59,444 bases of DNA from Bacteroidales bacterium. GTDB lineage: Bacteria; Bacteroidota; Bacteroidia; Bacteroidales; Bacteroidaceae. Position 1 is the stretch's first letter; each line of letters begins with the position of its first letter. The stretch covers positions 1-59,444 of the forward strand of contig JAUMXY010000012.1 in NCBI GenBank assembly GCA_030528885.1. The letters run 5' to 3'. This document shows, piece by piece, positions 25,781-35,704 of this stretch. Under the pieces are notes generated by a model that saw only the letters and a list, made by a program, of their open reading frames with translations, was not told the origin of the DNA and searched no databases. The position numbers and the translations under genes are program-made.

Positions 25781-27235
25781 CTATTTGTTGTTTTTGCGAG
25801 TTTTGAAAAATACTGTAAATCGTTTAATAATATAATATGCTTCTTTTTTATACGCTAAAAGCGTAATTAGGTCTAATAAAAGCACTGAGCAGACGATATA
25901 TATCATATTCAAAGTAATAGACGGAATGACTAGAATCAGTATCATCAAAATTATCCCAACAATGCTCTTTCTATATGATTTAATAGAATGATAATATTTT
26001 TGTCCCCAATATGTATTAAGCGAGTATAGTATAATCCCCGAGACAGCATTTGCAATAGCTGCTCCCATAAGTCCCAATGGTTTTATAAGCAACAGGCAAA
26101 GACCTATATTTGCAAAAACAGATACAATATGGGTAATTAGATTAATCTGATTTTTTTTTGCTAATGCGATTCCCTTGTCAGTGGTTTCCATAATAAAAGA
26201 CAAAGTTGGCAAAATTAATAGAAGAGAGAAAAATGATTTACTATGATGAAAATCAGTGCCAATCACCAAATATATTAAATCACGTGAAAACACAAAGATA
26301 GATAAAATAGCTATAGTAAGGACTATTAAATAATCATGTACTCTCGTGATTTTCTTTTGTTCCGTTATGTAATTTTTATATACAAAAGCCGACCAATATG
26401 TGGAAAAGCCCCCCTTTATTGCACTAAAAATATGTACAAACATTGCTGTCGAAGAAAAAATTCCTAGCGCATAATGACTAATGACAGAACTAATTAATTG
26501 CTGGTTTACATAAGTGTTTAGATATGTGATAATATATGTCGGAGCACAAAATAGGGCAAAACGAAAATACTCCCCATATCCTTTTAGATTTATAGAAAAA
26601 CGAGCATGACCATTAATATCTTTAGGATAAAACTCTTTCTTTTGGAAATACAAATATACAAAAAGAACTAACAACATCCCGATTGACAATATAGATACAA
26701 TGCCAACAAAGGATGCTGTAAAAAATGCTGCAAATATTAGAAGAATACGAGATAGACTATTGCTGAGAATATTTTGAACTGTATATTTCCTTGTTTGAAA
26801 GGACATTCTGAATGATATATTCAGCATTCTTAAAGATAATTGGCAGAAAGTGTAGATAAAAAGCACCCCAATCAACAATCTACTCGGTATTCCAAATACA
26901 AAATTCGAAACCGATCTCCCAATAAAAATTGCAAACACGACACCTACAAAAAAACTAACAGATGCCGTCAGTACCAAATTCTTATATAATAATTGATTTC
27001 TTGTGTCTGAACCTGGGGGGTCATTATAGAAACGTATTAACGCTCCATCCAGTCCCAAAGACAACATGTATATCATAACACTTGTTGCTGAGAAGAATAA
27101 AGAAACAAGGCCATATATTTCTGGTGAGAGAAGCCGTGTCGTTATTATTACAGAGAAAAAGCCCAGAAACAGATTCATCCATGTTGATACAGAATATTTG
27201 GCTATTCCACTTACAAGATTTAAATTGCTATTCAT
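25781..27235 (-). CDS. wzx: Polysaccharide flippase (Wzx)
   Basis: A 484-residue membrane protein with about 12-14 hydrophobic helices, of the MOP/Wzx superfamily. The N-terminal GIAKYSVSTWMNLFLGFF and SPEIYGLVSLFFS are characteristic. It would flip the lipid-linked repeat unit across the inner membrane for Wzy. It begins 2 bases after the upstream gene. The coding DNA is strongly AT-rich. Confidence 0.9.
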   Translation of the reverse strand: MNSNLNLVSGIAKYSVSTWMNLFLGFFSVIITTRLLSPEIYGLVSLFFSATSVMIYMLSLGLDGALIRFYNDPPGSDTRNQLLYKNLVLTASVSFFVGVVFAIFIGRSVSNFVFGIPSRLLIGVLFIYTFCQLSLRMLNISFRMSFQTRKYTVQNILSNSLSRILLIFAAFFTASFVGIVSILSIGMLLVLFVYLYFQKKEFYPKDINGHARFSINLKGYGEYFRFALFCAPTYIITYLNTYVNQQLISSVISHYALGIFSSTAMFVHIFSAIKGGFSTYWSAFVYKNYITEQKKITRVHDYLIVLTIAILSIFVFSRDLIYLVIGTDFHHSKSFFSLLLILPTLSFIMETTDKGIALAKKNQINLITHIVSVFANIGLCLLLIKPLGLMGAAIANAVSGIILYSLNTYWGQKYYHSIKSYRKSIVGIILMILILVIPSITLNMIYIVCSVLLLDLITLLAYKKEAYYIIKRFTVFFKTRKNNK

Positions 27236-27237
27236 GA

Positions 27238-28578
27238 TTATTTACAGTGGCAATATGAACTTTTAAGTACAGTTCCGATTTTCTCCTGATACCTTTTTAT
27301 TTCATCCTCAATGCCATATATATTCTTATCAAATAAACTCACGACTTTTTGTTTATGCATAAAAGGCCAAATCACTTTTTTGACTCTAAAAGCCTTACAG
27401 AAAGAATAAAAGGGAATGTTGAGCCAATACATAATGGCGTTTCCGAAACCATCAACGTTGCAAATATTTAACCTATTGTAATTTCCATAATCAAAATTAA
27501 AGCCTTGATATTCACCCTTTAAAAGCTTCTCACAAATATCAGCAATCTGACGAAATGCAGGTTCTGTGTCAGTCTTACCATAAAAATATTCCATTCGTTC
27601 AGCTGTAATTGGAAAATCAAACTGATTATTTGATATTGAATTCTCAAAATCTTCATAAGTCTTTAGTGATTTTACATCTGAAAGTATTGACACCTCAAGA
27701 TTATGTGGTATCTCTATAGGTCGCACAATATAGCAAGATTTTTCTGCATAGAACAAATCTGCAATAGAAGTGCTATACCAATTGTAAGCTTTATCGGCAA
27801 CTATTGCCCACTGTCTCATGGAATAATCACCTATCACTTTAAAGTTAGGTGTTCTTTTTGTTATCTCAAAGAATATTTGATGAGTCTTCTCGGCTGGATG
27901 AGGTCTATAAATAAACGTCTTATCTGGAAACTTTAGTGCCGCCGCCTCAAGCCATACTGCCACTTCTTTTAATGTTTCATCGCTCAGTTTGTTAAAAACT
28001 CTTGCTGTAGGACTCAACATTTCATATCTTACAAGTTCTTCTTCTGTACGATTTGCATATGAAAACGAAGAAACAAACAGAATCCATTCAGAATTCGGGT
28101 CTAGGTTAAATTGTCTTGCTATTTTTTGCTTTGTCAGGAAATAGTTAGTAAACTCTTTTCTCATTAAATCCATTGACATTGAGCCTGTCACATGTATATT
28201 CGATTCTGGAATTCCTACACTTCTATACCTCGATGCTTGATCTTCGCCCCATGCAATGTGATGAGCAAATTTAGCCTGACCTTGGGGATTATGAATGTCA
28301 TCTTCTTTAATACTAGTTCCTAAAATCTGCTCATATTGCAAATCGACTATATTCTTGTTACTCAACCAAAAATTCTTTGCGAATCCTATAAGTTGCTGTT
28401 CATTGTAAAGATGAGGAACAACCAACACTCTAGGCTTTATAAAATACTTGAAAGGCGAACAAATATTTCTAATTTTTACCTCATACCCTCTCAACTCCAA
28501 CTCTGTTGCTAAAAGGGCGCAGTTCTCAATCTCTCTACTACGACTTTCATATAATATCAAAATATCAGTCATCGCCAT
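27238..28578 (-). CDS. Surface carbohydrate biosynthesis protein
   Basis: A 446-residue soluble protein resembling the surface polysaccharide protein family that accompanies sialic and legionaminic acid genes. It has a GT-B-like layout, with N-terminal ILILYESRSREIENCALLA, a middle HPAEKTHQI segment similar to polysaccharide kinase/transferase motifs, and a last part with cysteine and aromatic residues. It may transfer the nonulosonic acid or another sugar, but this is inference from context. It begins 6 bases after ptmE ends, preceded by a run of A residues before the ATG. Confidence 0.7.
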   Translation of the reverse strand: MAMTDILILYESRSREIENCALLATELELRGYEVKIRNICSPFKYFIKPRVLVVPHLYNEQQLIGFAKNFWLSNKNIVDLQYEQILGTSIKEDDIHNPQGQAKFAHHIAWGEDQASRYRSVGIPESNIHVTGSMSMDLMRKEFTNYFLTKQKIARQFNLDPNSEWILFVSSFSYANRTEEELVRYEMLSPTARVFNKLSDETLKEVAVWLEAAALKFPDKTFIYRPHPAEKTHQIFFEITKRTPNFKVIGDYSMRQWAIVADKAYNWYSTSIADLFYAEKSCYIVRPIEIPHNLEVSILSDVKSLKTYEDFENSISNNQFDFPITAERMEYFYGKTDTEPAFRQIADICEKLLKGEYQGFNFDYGNYNRLNICNVDGFGNAIMYWLNIPFYSFCKAFRVKKVIWPFMHKQKVVSLFDKNIYGIEDEIKRYQEKIGTVLKSSYCHCK

Positions 28579-28584
28579 TTTTTT

Positions 28585-29625
28585 TTATAAATGTCTCATT
28601 AAATCTTTTGCTTTTTCATATTCTTGTGGATTACCAATATCTATCCATGTCCCATTCAATGGATAACGAATGACTGTCTTTCCCTCCGCTATCAATTTCT
28701 CCACCAAATCTGTGGCATTAAAGAATTCGCCATCAGGAATCTCTTCCAAAGCGCGACGTTTGATCAAATAAATACCTGCGTTGGCATAATGATTGTATTG
28801 TGGCTTCTCCAAGAGTCCCTTAATATTACGACCTTCCAAATCAAGAATGCCGTAAGGGATACTCACATTGTAAGGCACTGCAGCCACTGACATCTCAGCC
28901 TCATGTTGTTGGAAATGAAGGAAGAAATCCTCATAGTCAATATTGGTGAAGAGGTCGCTATTCATGACCAATACCGTGTCATTGAAAAAATTCTCCACAA
29001 ACTTCACGCTACCAATCGTCCCTAAGAATTTGGGTTCCCGAACTGTCTTCACCTGTACTCCATTTCGTGGTTCATGATAATGCTCCTCTATCTGTTCCTT
29101 CAGATAATTGACTGTGACTGAGATATGACTAACACCGTAGGAGATTAGTCTGTCCACATTGTGATCTATAATACATTTGTCGCCCACTTTTAACAGAGGT
29201 TTAGGAGTTTTCTCTGTCAATGGTCTGAGCCTTTCTCCTTTTCCCCCTGCCATCAGAACAGCATCGATCGGCAGTCTCGTCTTAAACCTCTGCAAATCTA
29301 TTATCTCAACAATATGATTCTCTTTATCTAAAACTGGAACCAACTTCATTTGCATTTTTTTCTGATGCCGAATCTCTCGCACATTCTCTATGTCATCAAC
29401 ATGCATGAATTTGAAATCGCGATGCATCACAATGTCTATCGTGTCACTGACCGAAGCACCTGCTATCAAAGCCCTGCGAGAATCACCGTCTGTGAGCGTA
29501 CCAACCATACGGTCCTGCTCATCAACAACAAAGAGCACCAATGGGCCAAGCCCCAGACTATTAATGCGTATCAGGGCATCCATCAACCTTTCATGCTGAT
29601 TAATAATATACCTCTGTTCCATCAT
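28585..29625 (-). CDS. ptmE: CBS-domain sugar nucleotidyltransferase (PtmE/LegX type)
   Basis: A 346-residue fusion. Residues 1-115 hold a CBS pair (DALIRINSLGLGPLVLFVVD, MVGTLTDGDSRRALI). Residues about 120-346 are a sugar-phosphate nucleotidyltransferase with the signature VLMAGGKGERLRPLTEKTPK and catalytic LVMNSDLFTNID. In the Campylobacter legionaminic acid route PtmE makes GDP-glucosamine, the activated substrate of the later steps. It overlaps legF as ATGA. Its presence is a main reason to prefer legionaminic acid over sialic acid. Confidence 0.82.
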   Translation of the reverse strand: MMEQRYIINQHERLMDALIRINSLGLGPLVLFVVDEQDRMVGTLTDGDSRRALIAGASVSDTIDIVMHRDFKFMHVDDIENVREIRHQKKMQMKLVPVLDKENHIVEIIDLQRFKTRLPIDAVLMAGGKGERLRPLTEKTPKPLLKVGDKCIIDHNVDRLISYGVSHISVTVNYLKEQIEEHYHEPRNGVQVKTVREPKFLGTIGSVKFVENFFNDTVLVMNSDLFTNIDYEDFFLHFQQHEAEMSVAAVPYNVSIPYGILDLEGRNIKGLLEKPQYNHYANAGIYLIKRRALEEIPDGEFFNATDLVEKLIAEGKTVIRYPLNGTWIDIGNPQEYEKAKDLMRHL

Positions 29626-30311
29626 AGCAAATCTTCCGTTATGATTAATTCAGCCAATTTCCAGTCAATCATATTATCCAAATCAACAGAATGCAAATCG
29701 TCCATCACATACTTTATCCGTCTCGTAAACTTTCCCAAAGGCATCTTCTTCAAACTTTCAGGATTGATGACATAGATGGCTCCATTATATTCGTATACTT
29801 TGGGAACATCCTGTCTCCTCGTATAGAGTCCTTCTCCTTTGGATATGTGAAGAAATCCTTGCGAATCCTCCTCGAAGCAATTGTAATAAGGATTAGATGA
29901 TGTTTTTTTTACGGAAACGACCATGTCTATAGATGATGTATATAGTTTCAGTGCTTCTCTCACGTGCCCGGCTGTTCGGAAAGGAGAGGTGTTCTGCAAC
30001 AGAATAACATTATCATAACGCTTGCCTTGCTTCTCATAGTAATCGAGAGCATGGAGCAACACTTCATATGTACCAGCGGTATCCGTGGCCAATTCTGCAG
30101 GACGGATAAAAGGCACTCTCAACCCATAATCCTCCACACATTGAACAATCTCCTTGTCATCGGTGCTGACACAAATATCCTCATCATCGACTATCTGACG
30201 AGCCACGTCAATTGTATAGTGAATCAGCGGTTTTCCATTCAGAGACTTGATGTTTTTATGGGGTATCCCTTTGCTACCACCACGAGCCGGGATAATGACT
30301 AGTGATTTCAT
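29622..30311 (-). CDS. legF: CMP-nonulosonate cytidylyltransferase (LegF/NeuA type)
   Basis: A 229-residue cytidylyltransferase. The CTP-binding motif IPARGGSKGIPHKNI is at residues 7-21, LLQNTSPFRTAGHVREAL is the sugar-binding segment, and the metal-binding aspartates are near the C-terminus (HSVDLDN). It activates the nine-carbon acid to its CMP form for transfer. NeuA (sialic acid) is the alternative name; neighbouring legB, legC and ptmE favour legionaminic acid. It is coupled to legG and ptmE by overlapping start and stop codons. Confidence 0.85.
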   Translation of the reverse strand: MKSLVIIPARGGSKGIPHKNIKSLNGKPLIHYTIDVARQIVDDEDICVSTDDKEIVQCVEDYGLRVPFIRPAELATDTAGTYEVLLHALDYYEKQGKRYDNVILLQNTSPFRTAGHVREALKLYTSSIDMVVSVKKTSSNPYYNCFEEDSQGFLHISKGEGLYTRRQDVPKVYEYNGAIYVINPESLKKMPLGKFTRRIKYVMDDLHSVDLDNMIDWKLAELIITEDLL

Positions 30312-31462
30312 TATAAATTGTGGAAATGTTTCTGAATAATATTATCAAGTGGACAGGTACTGATGACCTTCAAAATGGCATCACAAGTCCCTTCTTTGTA
30401 ATAAGGATTATCAATAATCTTATGCCCGTATGCCACCACCATCTTCAAACCCTCCCTAATCTCTTCTTTAGAATACCCACAATGAATCACGCTGTCAGCA
30501 GCAATACGCCCTTTCTGGCGGTCACCAATATCCAGTGTGGGAATTCCAAAACTCGGTACTTCAATGATACCACTAGAAGAATTACCAATCACTGCAGTCA
30601 TGTGTTTCAAGGCTGAGAAATAGCGTCTCTGACCTAATGAAGGGATGAACATGCATCTTCCTTGGTTCTTATCGACATACTCTTGGATTCGCTTGATGAT
30701 GATCTGCGAGTTGGTGTCTGAATTGGAATAGGTGAAGATAATATGGTGGTCTTGATAATCATCCAATGCTTCCAACAAGTTCAACACCTGCGTTTCCGAT
30801 GACATGTTGGAAAGCGTAACTGGATGGTAAGTGCAGAGGAAGCACTTGTCTGAAATCATGAAGTTCAAACTCCGCTCTATTTCCTCCTTGCTCATGACGT
30901 CATTCTTCAGTACATTCTCTACACCCAATGCTCCTACGTTAAAGACCCTGTCGGGCTGTTCTCCCAACTGTATCACCCTCTTTCGATAAGCCTCAGTGGA
31001 AGTGAAATGCAGATGGCTCATCTTGGTGATGGCATGACGGATGGCATCATCAAAAGCGCCTTCAGTTATCTCTCCTCCATGAAGGTGGGCAATGGGAATC
31101 TTATAAATGAGTGCAGTTGAAGCCACTGCCAGCATCTCATAACGGTCACCCAATATCAGCAGCAAGTCTGGCTGCAAGGCATCAAAAGCATCTGCAAAAC
31201 CACTCACACCTCTACTGATAGCCTTCGCTGTGGTGTTGGCATTATCTGGTGCCTCATCATCTGCCATATATACTTTGTAGTCAATGGTAAATCCGTCTCG
31301 CTCAATCTCCTTATAGGTCTCACCCTGAAGTTTTGAGAGGTGCTGGTTGGTGGCAATGACTTGAAGGGTCAAGTCCGGGTCACTCGTGATGGCTGACATC
31401 AAGTTCCTCAAAATGCCATACTCAGCACGGCTGCCAGTGACTACGCAAACTTTACGTTTCAC
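30311..31462 (-). CDS. legG: Hydrolysing UDP/GDP-sugar 2-epimerase (LegG/NeuC type)
   Basis: A 383-residue epimerase of the NeuC family, which releases the nucleotide while inverting C2. Signatures are VCVVTGSRAEYGILRNLM at the N-terminus, LILGDRYEMLAVA, HLHGGEITEGAFDDAIRHAI and GNSSSGIIEVPSFGIPT. The product would be the 2,4-diacetamido-2,4,6-trideoxymannose used by LegI. The start is GTG at 31462, with no in-frame ATG nearby. A 7-bp repeat array (31464-31498) abuts the start. Confidence 0.87.
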   Translation of the reverse strand: MKRKVCVVTGSRAEYGILRNLMSAITSDPDLTLQVIATNQHLSKLQGETYKEIERDGFTIDYKVYMADDEAPDNANTTAKAISRGVSGFADAFDALQPDLLLILGDRYEMLAVASTALIYKIPIAHLHGGEITEGAFDDAIRHAITKMSHLHFTSTEAYRKRVIQLGEQPDRVFNVGALGVENVLKNDVMSKEEIERSLNFMISDKCFLCTYHPVTLSNMSSETQVLNLLEALDDYQDHHIIFTYSNSDTNSQIIIKRIQEYVDKNQGRCMFIPSLGQRRYFSALKHMTAVIGNSSSGIIEVPSFGIPTLDIGDRQKGRIAADSVIHCGYSKEEIREGLKMVVAYGHKIIDNPYYKEGTCDAILKVISTCPLDNIIQKHFHNL

Positions 31463-31463
31463 A

Positions 31464-31498
31464 AATTGAGAATTGAAAGTTGATAATTGACCATTAAA
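31464..31498. repeat. 7-bp repeat array at the legI/legG junction
   Basis: Plus-strand units AATTGAG, AATTGAA, AGTTGAT, AATTGAC, CATTAAA. They fill the gap between the legI stop and the GTG start of legG. Confidence 0.7.
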
Positions 31499-32510
31499 TC
31501 TCTAAGAGTTCTTCTTCAGAGAAGTCACGCGATGCTGTTTGACCAAGCACTTCTTCCCAGCGCATGGGTGAAATACCATTGCCGGGGCGTTTCACAGTCA
31601 GGTTTTGTTCTGTGAAGATTTCACCTGCCTTAATACCGCAAGCAGCGACGATGCTTTTGCGGGCAATGGCGATGTTCTTACGCTCACTTTCGCTCACATG
31701 CTTGATTCCATCGCCGCCAACAGCCTTTTCGATATTGCGGATGGCACTCACCATTGCTTTCAGTTCATCTGGTTCCAGACTGGCTTTATGGTCTGGACCT
31801 TCCATATTGCGGTCAAGGGTGAAGTGCTTTTCTATGACTGTCGCACCTAAGGCTACTGCCGCAATGGGCACCTCTATCCCCTTCGTATGGTCACTATACC
31901 CCACTTCAACCTTAAATTCATCCTTCAAGGCAATCATTGCCTTCAGGTTTACATCCTCAAAGGGGGTTGGGTATTCGGTGTTACAGTGAAGGATGGTTAT
32001 CTGCTCTCTCTTGACGCCAAACTTGATAAGCACATTCATGGCTGCACAGATGTCATCCATCTCACACATGCCCGTGGAAAGGATGACAGGCTCGCCATAT
32101 TGTGCAATCTTCCTGATGTAAGGGAAGTTGGTGATCTCCCCTGACGGTATCTTCCAAAGACCCATGTGGAGGAAGTGGAGATAGTCGATGCTATCCATGT
32201 CGAAGGCTGTGGAAAAGAACTTGATGCCTTTCTGTTGACAGTATTGCATCAGTTCCTCATGGTCTTCTTGTGATAGTTCCAGCTTCTTCAACATATTCAG
32301 CTGGCTGTCATCCGCCTTGCTGCCGATGTTCCTTTTCTGATATTCCGCCTGCCTGGCAGACTTGGACACCAGTTTCTCCGACTTGAAGGTCTGGAACTTG
32401 ATGATGTCGGCACCTGCCTCCGCCGCTTTGTCTATCAGCTGTTTGGCAACATCAATGGAGCCGTTGTGATTCACACCAGCTTCTGCTATGATAAGTACGT
32501 GATTTTTCAA
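31494..32510 (-). CDS. legI: Nonulosonate synthase (LegI/NeuB type)
   Basis: A 338-residue enzyme condensing a six-carbon amino sugar with phosphoenolpyruvate. The N-terminus IIAEAGVNHNGSIDVAK and the segment VEVGYSDHTKGIEVPIAAVA are NeuB-family hallmarks, with metal-binding histidines in HCNTEYPTP and SDHT. The last 60 residues (ARKSIVAACGIKAGEIF) are the SAF antifreeze-like domain. The only reasonable start is TTG at 32510: the frame upstream has no ATG before a stop. The start lies inside a 7-bp repeat array. Confidence 0.9.
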   Translation of the reverse strand: MKNHVLIIAEAGVNHNGSIDVAKQLIDKAAEAGADIIKFQTFKSEKLVSKSARQAEYQKRNIGSKADDSQLNMLKKLELSQEDHEELMQYCQQKGIKFFSTAFDMDSIDYLHFLHMGLWKIPSGEITNFPYIRKIAQYGEPVILSTGMCEMDDICAAMNVLIKFGVKREQITILHCNTEYPTPFEDVNLKAMIALKDEFKVEVGYSDHTKGIEVPIAAVALGATVIEKHFTLDRNMEGPDHKASLEPDELKAMVSAIRNIEKAVGGDGIKHVSESERKNIAIARKSIVAACGIKAGEIFTEQNLTVKRPGNGISPMRWEEVLGQTASRDFSEEELLEI

Positions 32511-32529
32511 TTGAGAATGGATAATTGAT
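32509..32529. repeat. 7-bp repeat units at the legH/legI junction
   Basis: Units AATTGAG, AATGGAT, AATTGAT on the plus strand. The TTG start of legI is formed at the edge of this array. Confidence 0.65.
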
Positions 32530-32534
32530 TGTAA

Positions 32535-33170
32535 TTACCTTACTTTGATTTTCAAGATGGCAGGATTGCCAGAATAGATACCTTTCTCTTTAATGGACTT
32601 TCTCACTAAAGATCCGGCACCCACAATGATATCGTCTCCGACAGTGATGCCATTAGCTAAGACGGATTGGCTTCCGATGAAGCAGTTGTTGCCCACCTTG
32701 CAGTCGCCATTGACCATTGTACCTGTGGATATATGGCACTGGTCACCTATCACGGCATCATGCTCAATATTGGTGAAGGTATTCAAGATGACATTGCTGC
32801 CCACCTGAGCTCCTGCATTGACAAAGGCATGGTGCATGACTACCGTTCCTTCACCGATTTTGGCATATTTGGACACATGGGCAGTAGTGGCAATGACTGT
32901 TGCTAACTTGCCGCCCGCCTCTTTTACCTTATTGAAGAGTTTGATACGGACTGCAGGGTTCTTGATAAAACCCACGGTGATGACAAACTCTGCCTTATCC
33001 ACATAGGAGGGTATATCATCATCTGTGCCGATGACTTTATAGGCAAGCACATCCTTGCCCACTTCCTCTGGCATATCCAGTATGCCAAGAATTTGGTAGC
33101 CAGCACTTTCTGCGACTTCAATCACAGACTTGCAATGGCCTCCACCTCCTATGAGAATTAATGGTTTCAT
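32535..33170 (-). CDS. legH: Amino-sugar N-acetyltransferase (LegH/PglD/NeuD type)
   Basis: A 211-residue two-domain protein. The N-terminal Rossmann part starts LILIGGGGHCKSVIEVAES and the C-terminal part is a left-handed beta-helix with hexapeptides such as IGEGTVVMHHAFVNAGAQVG and the catalytic histidine in NIEHDAVIGD. In the Leg route it acetylates the 4-amino group made by LegC. It overlaps legC as ATGA. Confidence 0.85.
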   Translation of the reverse strand: MKPLILIGGGGHCKSVIEVAESAGYQILGILDMPEEVGKDVLAYKVIGTDDDIPSYVDKAEFVITVGFIKNPAVRIKLFNKVKEAGGKLATVIATTAHVSKYAKIGEGTVVMHHAFVNAGAQVGSNVILNTFTNIEHDAVIGDQCHISTGTMVNGDCKVGNNCFIGSQSVLANGITVGDDIIVGAGSLVRKSIKEKGIYSGNPAILKIKVR

Positions 33171-34318
33171 TTAACTCTTACGCTGCTTGGAATATTCACC
33201 ACTCTATCTGCAAACCATATAGTGTTTTTAAGCCCATCGTTCTCGCAGTTCTCAAACATGGGAAGACGGTTCATCAGTTCCCAGATGGGGCGCGTCATCA
33301 CACCGTTATCATTGGTATATTCAAGGAAGTCCTGCTGCGCCTCCTTGTCCTTCAAGATGACCACATTCAACCAATAGTTACTCCTTGTATCTGGTGTATC
33401 GACAAAGAACTCTATTTCTGGAATGTCCTTAAAGAACTCTTCGTATGCCTGGGCGGTCTCACGTTTGCTTGCCACATACTCCTCAATATGCTCCAATTGG
33501 GCACAGCCCAATGCTGCATTGATGTTAGGCATACGGTAGTTATAGCCAATATGGTCATGCTTGAATTCCCAACGATGAGGAATCTTTGCCTGTGTCGTGA
33601 TATGCTTGGCGTATACGCCCAGTTCTTCATCATTGAAGAGCATCATACCTCCACCGCCTGTCGTGATGGTCTTGTTACCATTGAAACTGAGAGCACCTAC
33701 CTTGCCAAAGGTCCCAGTGTGCTTGCCTTTGTAAAGAGAGCCTATACTTTCGGCAGCATCTTCCACCAGTTCGATATGGTATTCATTGAGGACTTCCACC
33801 AGTTCATCCAAATGTACGGGATGACCGAAAGTGTGCATGGGGACACACGCCTTAACTCTCCGACCTGTGTTCTTATTATAGCACTCACCATTCTTCTGTT
33901 CCGAGTTCTTGGCAAGCCATTCTCTTACAGCGACAGGAGAAAGCCCCATGGTGTCTCTATCCACATCAATGAATACGGGATGAGCACCTATGTAACTCAG
34001 CGCATTGCAGGTGGCGATAAAGGTCAGTGCCTGTGTCAGCACCTCATCATCTCTTTGTACACCTGCCAACATCAGTGACATGTGCAGGGCATTGGTACCA
34101 CTTACGCACACCACAGCACGTTTCGCACCTGTATATTTTGCCGTTTCCTCCTCAAAACGGTCAACGAACTTACCCACACTCGACACGAATGTGGTATCTA
34201 TACACTCATTGAGGTATTTTTTCTCATTTCCAATGAATACAGGAACAGCAAGAGGCACAAAGTCCTTTGCTCCGTATAAATCATGGATAAAGTCTGTTAT
34301 TTTTTTGTATTCCACCAT
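33167..34318 (-). CDS. legC: LegC-type sugar aminotransferase
   Basis: A 383-residue DegT/DnrJ/EryC1 PLP enzyme. The Schiff-base lysine is in LSFNGNKTITTGGGGM, with VEDAAESIGSLYKGK before it and HDHIGYNYRMPNINAALG after it. It aminates the 4-keto sugar from LegB. Motifs such as FVSSVGKFVDRFE and the IDTTF start region suit the LegC group seen in nonulosonic acid clusters. ATG at 34318 is a clear start. A 7-bp-like array separates it from legB. Confidence 0.87.
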   Translation of the reverse strand: MVEYKKITDFIHDLYGAKDFVPLAVPVFIGNEKKYLNECIDTTFVSSVGKFVDRFEEETAKYTGAKRAVVCVSGTNALHMSLMLAGVQRDDEVLTQALTFIATCNALSYIGAHPVFIDVDRDTMGLSPVAVREWLAKNSEQKNGECYNKNTGRRVKACVPMHTFGHPVHLDELVEVLNEYHIELVEDAAESIGSLYKGKHTGTFGKVGALSFNGNKTITTGGGGMMLFNDEELGVYAKHITTQAKIPHRWEFKHDHIGYNYRMPNINAALGCAQLEHIEEYVASKRETAQAYEEFFKDIPEIEFFVDTPDTRSNYWLNVVILKDKEAQQDFLEYTNDNGVMTRPIWELMNRLPMFENCENDGLKNTIWFADRVVNIPSSVRVK

Positions 34319-34322
34319 AGTT

Positions 34323-34350
34323 ATTTACTATTTACGGATTTACAATTTTA
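34323..34350. repeat. 7-bp repeat units at the legB/legC junction
   Basis: Units ATTTACT, ATTTACG, GATTTAC, AATTTTA on the plus strand. The last unit includes the legB stop codon. Confidence 0.5.
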
Positions 34351-35586
34351 CATCTTTTGGTCCAAGTTCTTTCCCTTTTCCTCATGCTCGAAGTTGGGGA
34401 TAAACTCCTTGATAGCCTCCACGACCTGAGCCTTGGTGAAGTCTTCTTTGTGGAAAATTGCTTCAAGGTTCTCAAAGAAAGTATTTACCTCATCCATATC
34501 ATGACGAGTTGTCTGCTCCACAACTCCTAACGCTTGGAAGCGTTGCATGTCTATCTTTTCACCAGGAACGTAGAACTCCTCGTAAGACTTCTCACCAGTT
34601 GTATCACTTTTGAAATACACCGTTGGGTACTTTAATGGTTCAGAGTTTAGGACTGAGAGTTTAGCGTCCGTTAAATCAAGTTGGGAGGCTTTGAGTTTTG
34701 CTTCAGCATCTGATGAGCAAGAGTCTTTCTCCATGCCATTGGCTTTCACAAAGTCATCACAAATGGAAGAGAAGGTGAGCATCTGGTCTTCGCCGAGTTT
34801 GGGGAAGAATACCTCACCGCCTTTTCCAAGGATACAGGCAAGCATGCAGATTTGACCTGATTCTTCGGGAGAAACAAAATAACGTTTCACATCTGATGGG
34901 GCAGCCAGTGGCTGTTTCTTCTGGAGCCTGTGAATCCATCCGTCAGGTAATGAGCCGTTACTGAAAGCCACGTTGGCAAAACGGGCTGTCGTCACCTTGA
35001 AGTATTGGTTATAAGCCATCACCAAATCTTCCATGATGCGCTTAGAGGCTCCCATGATGTTCACCGGGTTGGCTGCCTTGTCGGTGGAGACACAGAAGAA
35101 ATGCTTGGGAGGATAAACGGTCAGCAAGTCCATCAACTTCTTCGCCTTGATGTCATTGTTCTCAATAAGAGCCTGCACAGAGTACTTATCCTTCTCAGAA
35201 CGCACATGCTTATGAGCGGAGAAGTTGGCGACGATATCAAAACCTTTCTCTTCACGGAAGATTCGTTCAAAGATTGGGTCGGCGAAGTTGAGTGTATAAC
35301 AACGGAACTCATCTGGGACATACAACCCTTCAGTGGAGCGCACATCTCGCACCAATTCTGCTAGTCCGTTCTCATTGAGGTCAACCACTACAACACTCTT
35401 TGGTTCAAAACGCAGCACTGCCTTGATGAAAGAGGAGCCAATGGAGCCTGCTCCACCGATAACGCATACCTTTTTGTCCTTGATTTCTTTGGTAAGCGTT
35501 TCTTTGTTTGCCTCTATATCAGCAGCGAACATGCTGACAGGGCGTTTCGTCACACTGTCAGATATGAATTTATCAAGATTAAACAT
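34348..35586 (-). CDS. legB: Nucleotide-sugar 4,6-dehydratase (LegB type)
   Basis: A 412-residue extended short-chain dehydrogenase of the polysaccharide dehydratase group. The NAD-binding motif GGAGSIGSS starts at residue 44, the catalytic region is FCVSTDKAANPVNIMGASKR, and ANFSAHKHVRSEKD carries the substrate contacts. It removes water from a UDP- or GDP-GlcNAc type sugar to give the 4-keto-6-deoxy product, the first step of the Leg route. It is longer than Campylobacter LegB, with an extra 40 N-terminal and about 60 C-terminal residues, and has no membrane segments. It follows the long repeat-filled gap after upxZ. Confidence 0.82.
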   Translation of the reverse strand: MFNLDKFISDSVTKRPVSMFAADIEANKETLTKEIKDKKVCVIGGAGSIGSSFIKAVLRFEPKSVVVVDLNENGLAELVRDVRSTEGLYVPDEFRCYTLNFADPIFERIFREEKGFDIVANFSAHKHVRSEKDKYSVQALIENNDIKAKKLMDLLTVYPPKHFFCVSTDKAANPVNIMGASKRIMEDLVMAYNQYFKVTTARFANVAFSNGSLPDGWIHRLQKKQPLAAPSDVKRYFVSPEESGQICMLACILGKGGEVFFPKLGEDQMLTFSSICDDFVKANGMEKDSCSSDAEAKLKASQLDLTDAKLSVLNSEPLKYPTVYFKSDTTGEKSYEEFYVPGEKIDMQRFQALGVVEQTTRHDMDEVNTFFENLEAIFHKEDFTKAQVVEAIKEFIPNFEHEEKGKNLDQKM

Positions 35587-35704
35587 CTTATACGATTTTT
35601 TCTATTGTTATATAAACAGCCGCAGACTTGCATCTTAAAGGAATAGTAAAATAGATGTAGTATCGTTGGCTATGTTGGAAGCCGAAGGATGAAAACAGAC
35701 TACT

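Noticed and set aside
33161-34078. 305-residue plus-strand ORF
   Set aside because: Antisense shadow of legC, which has full family motifs on the other strand.
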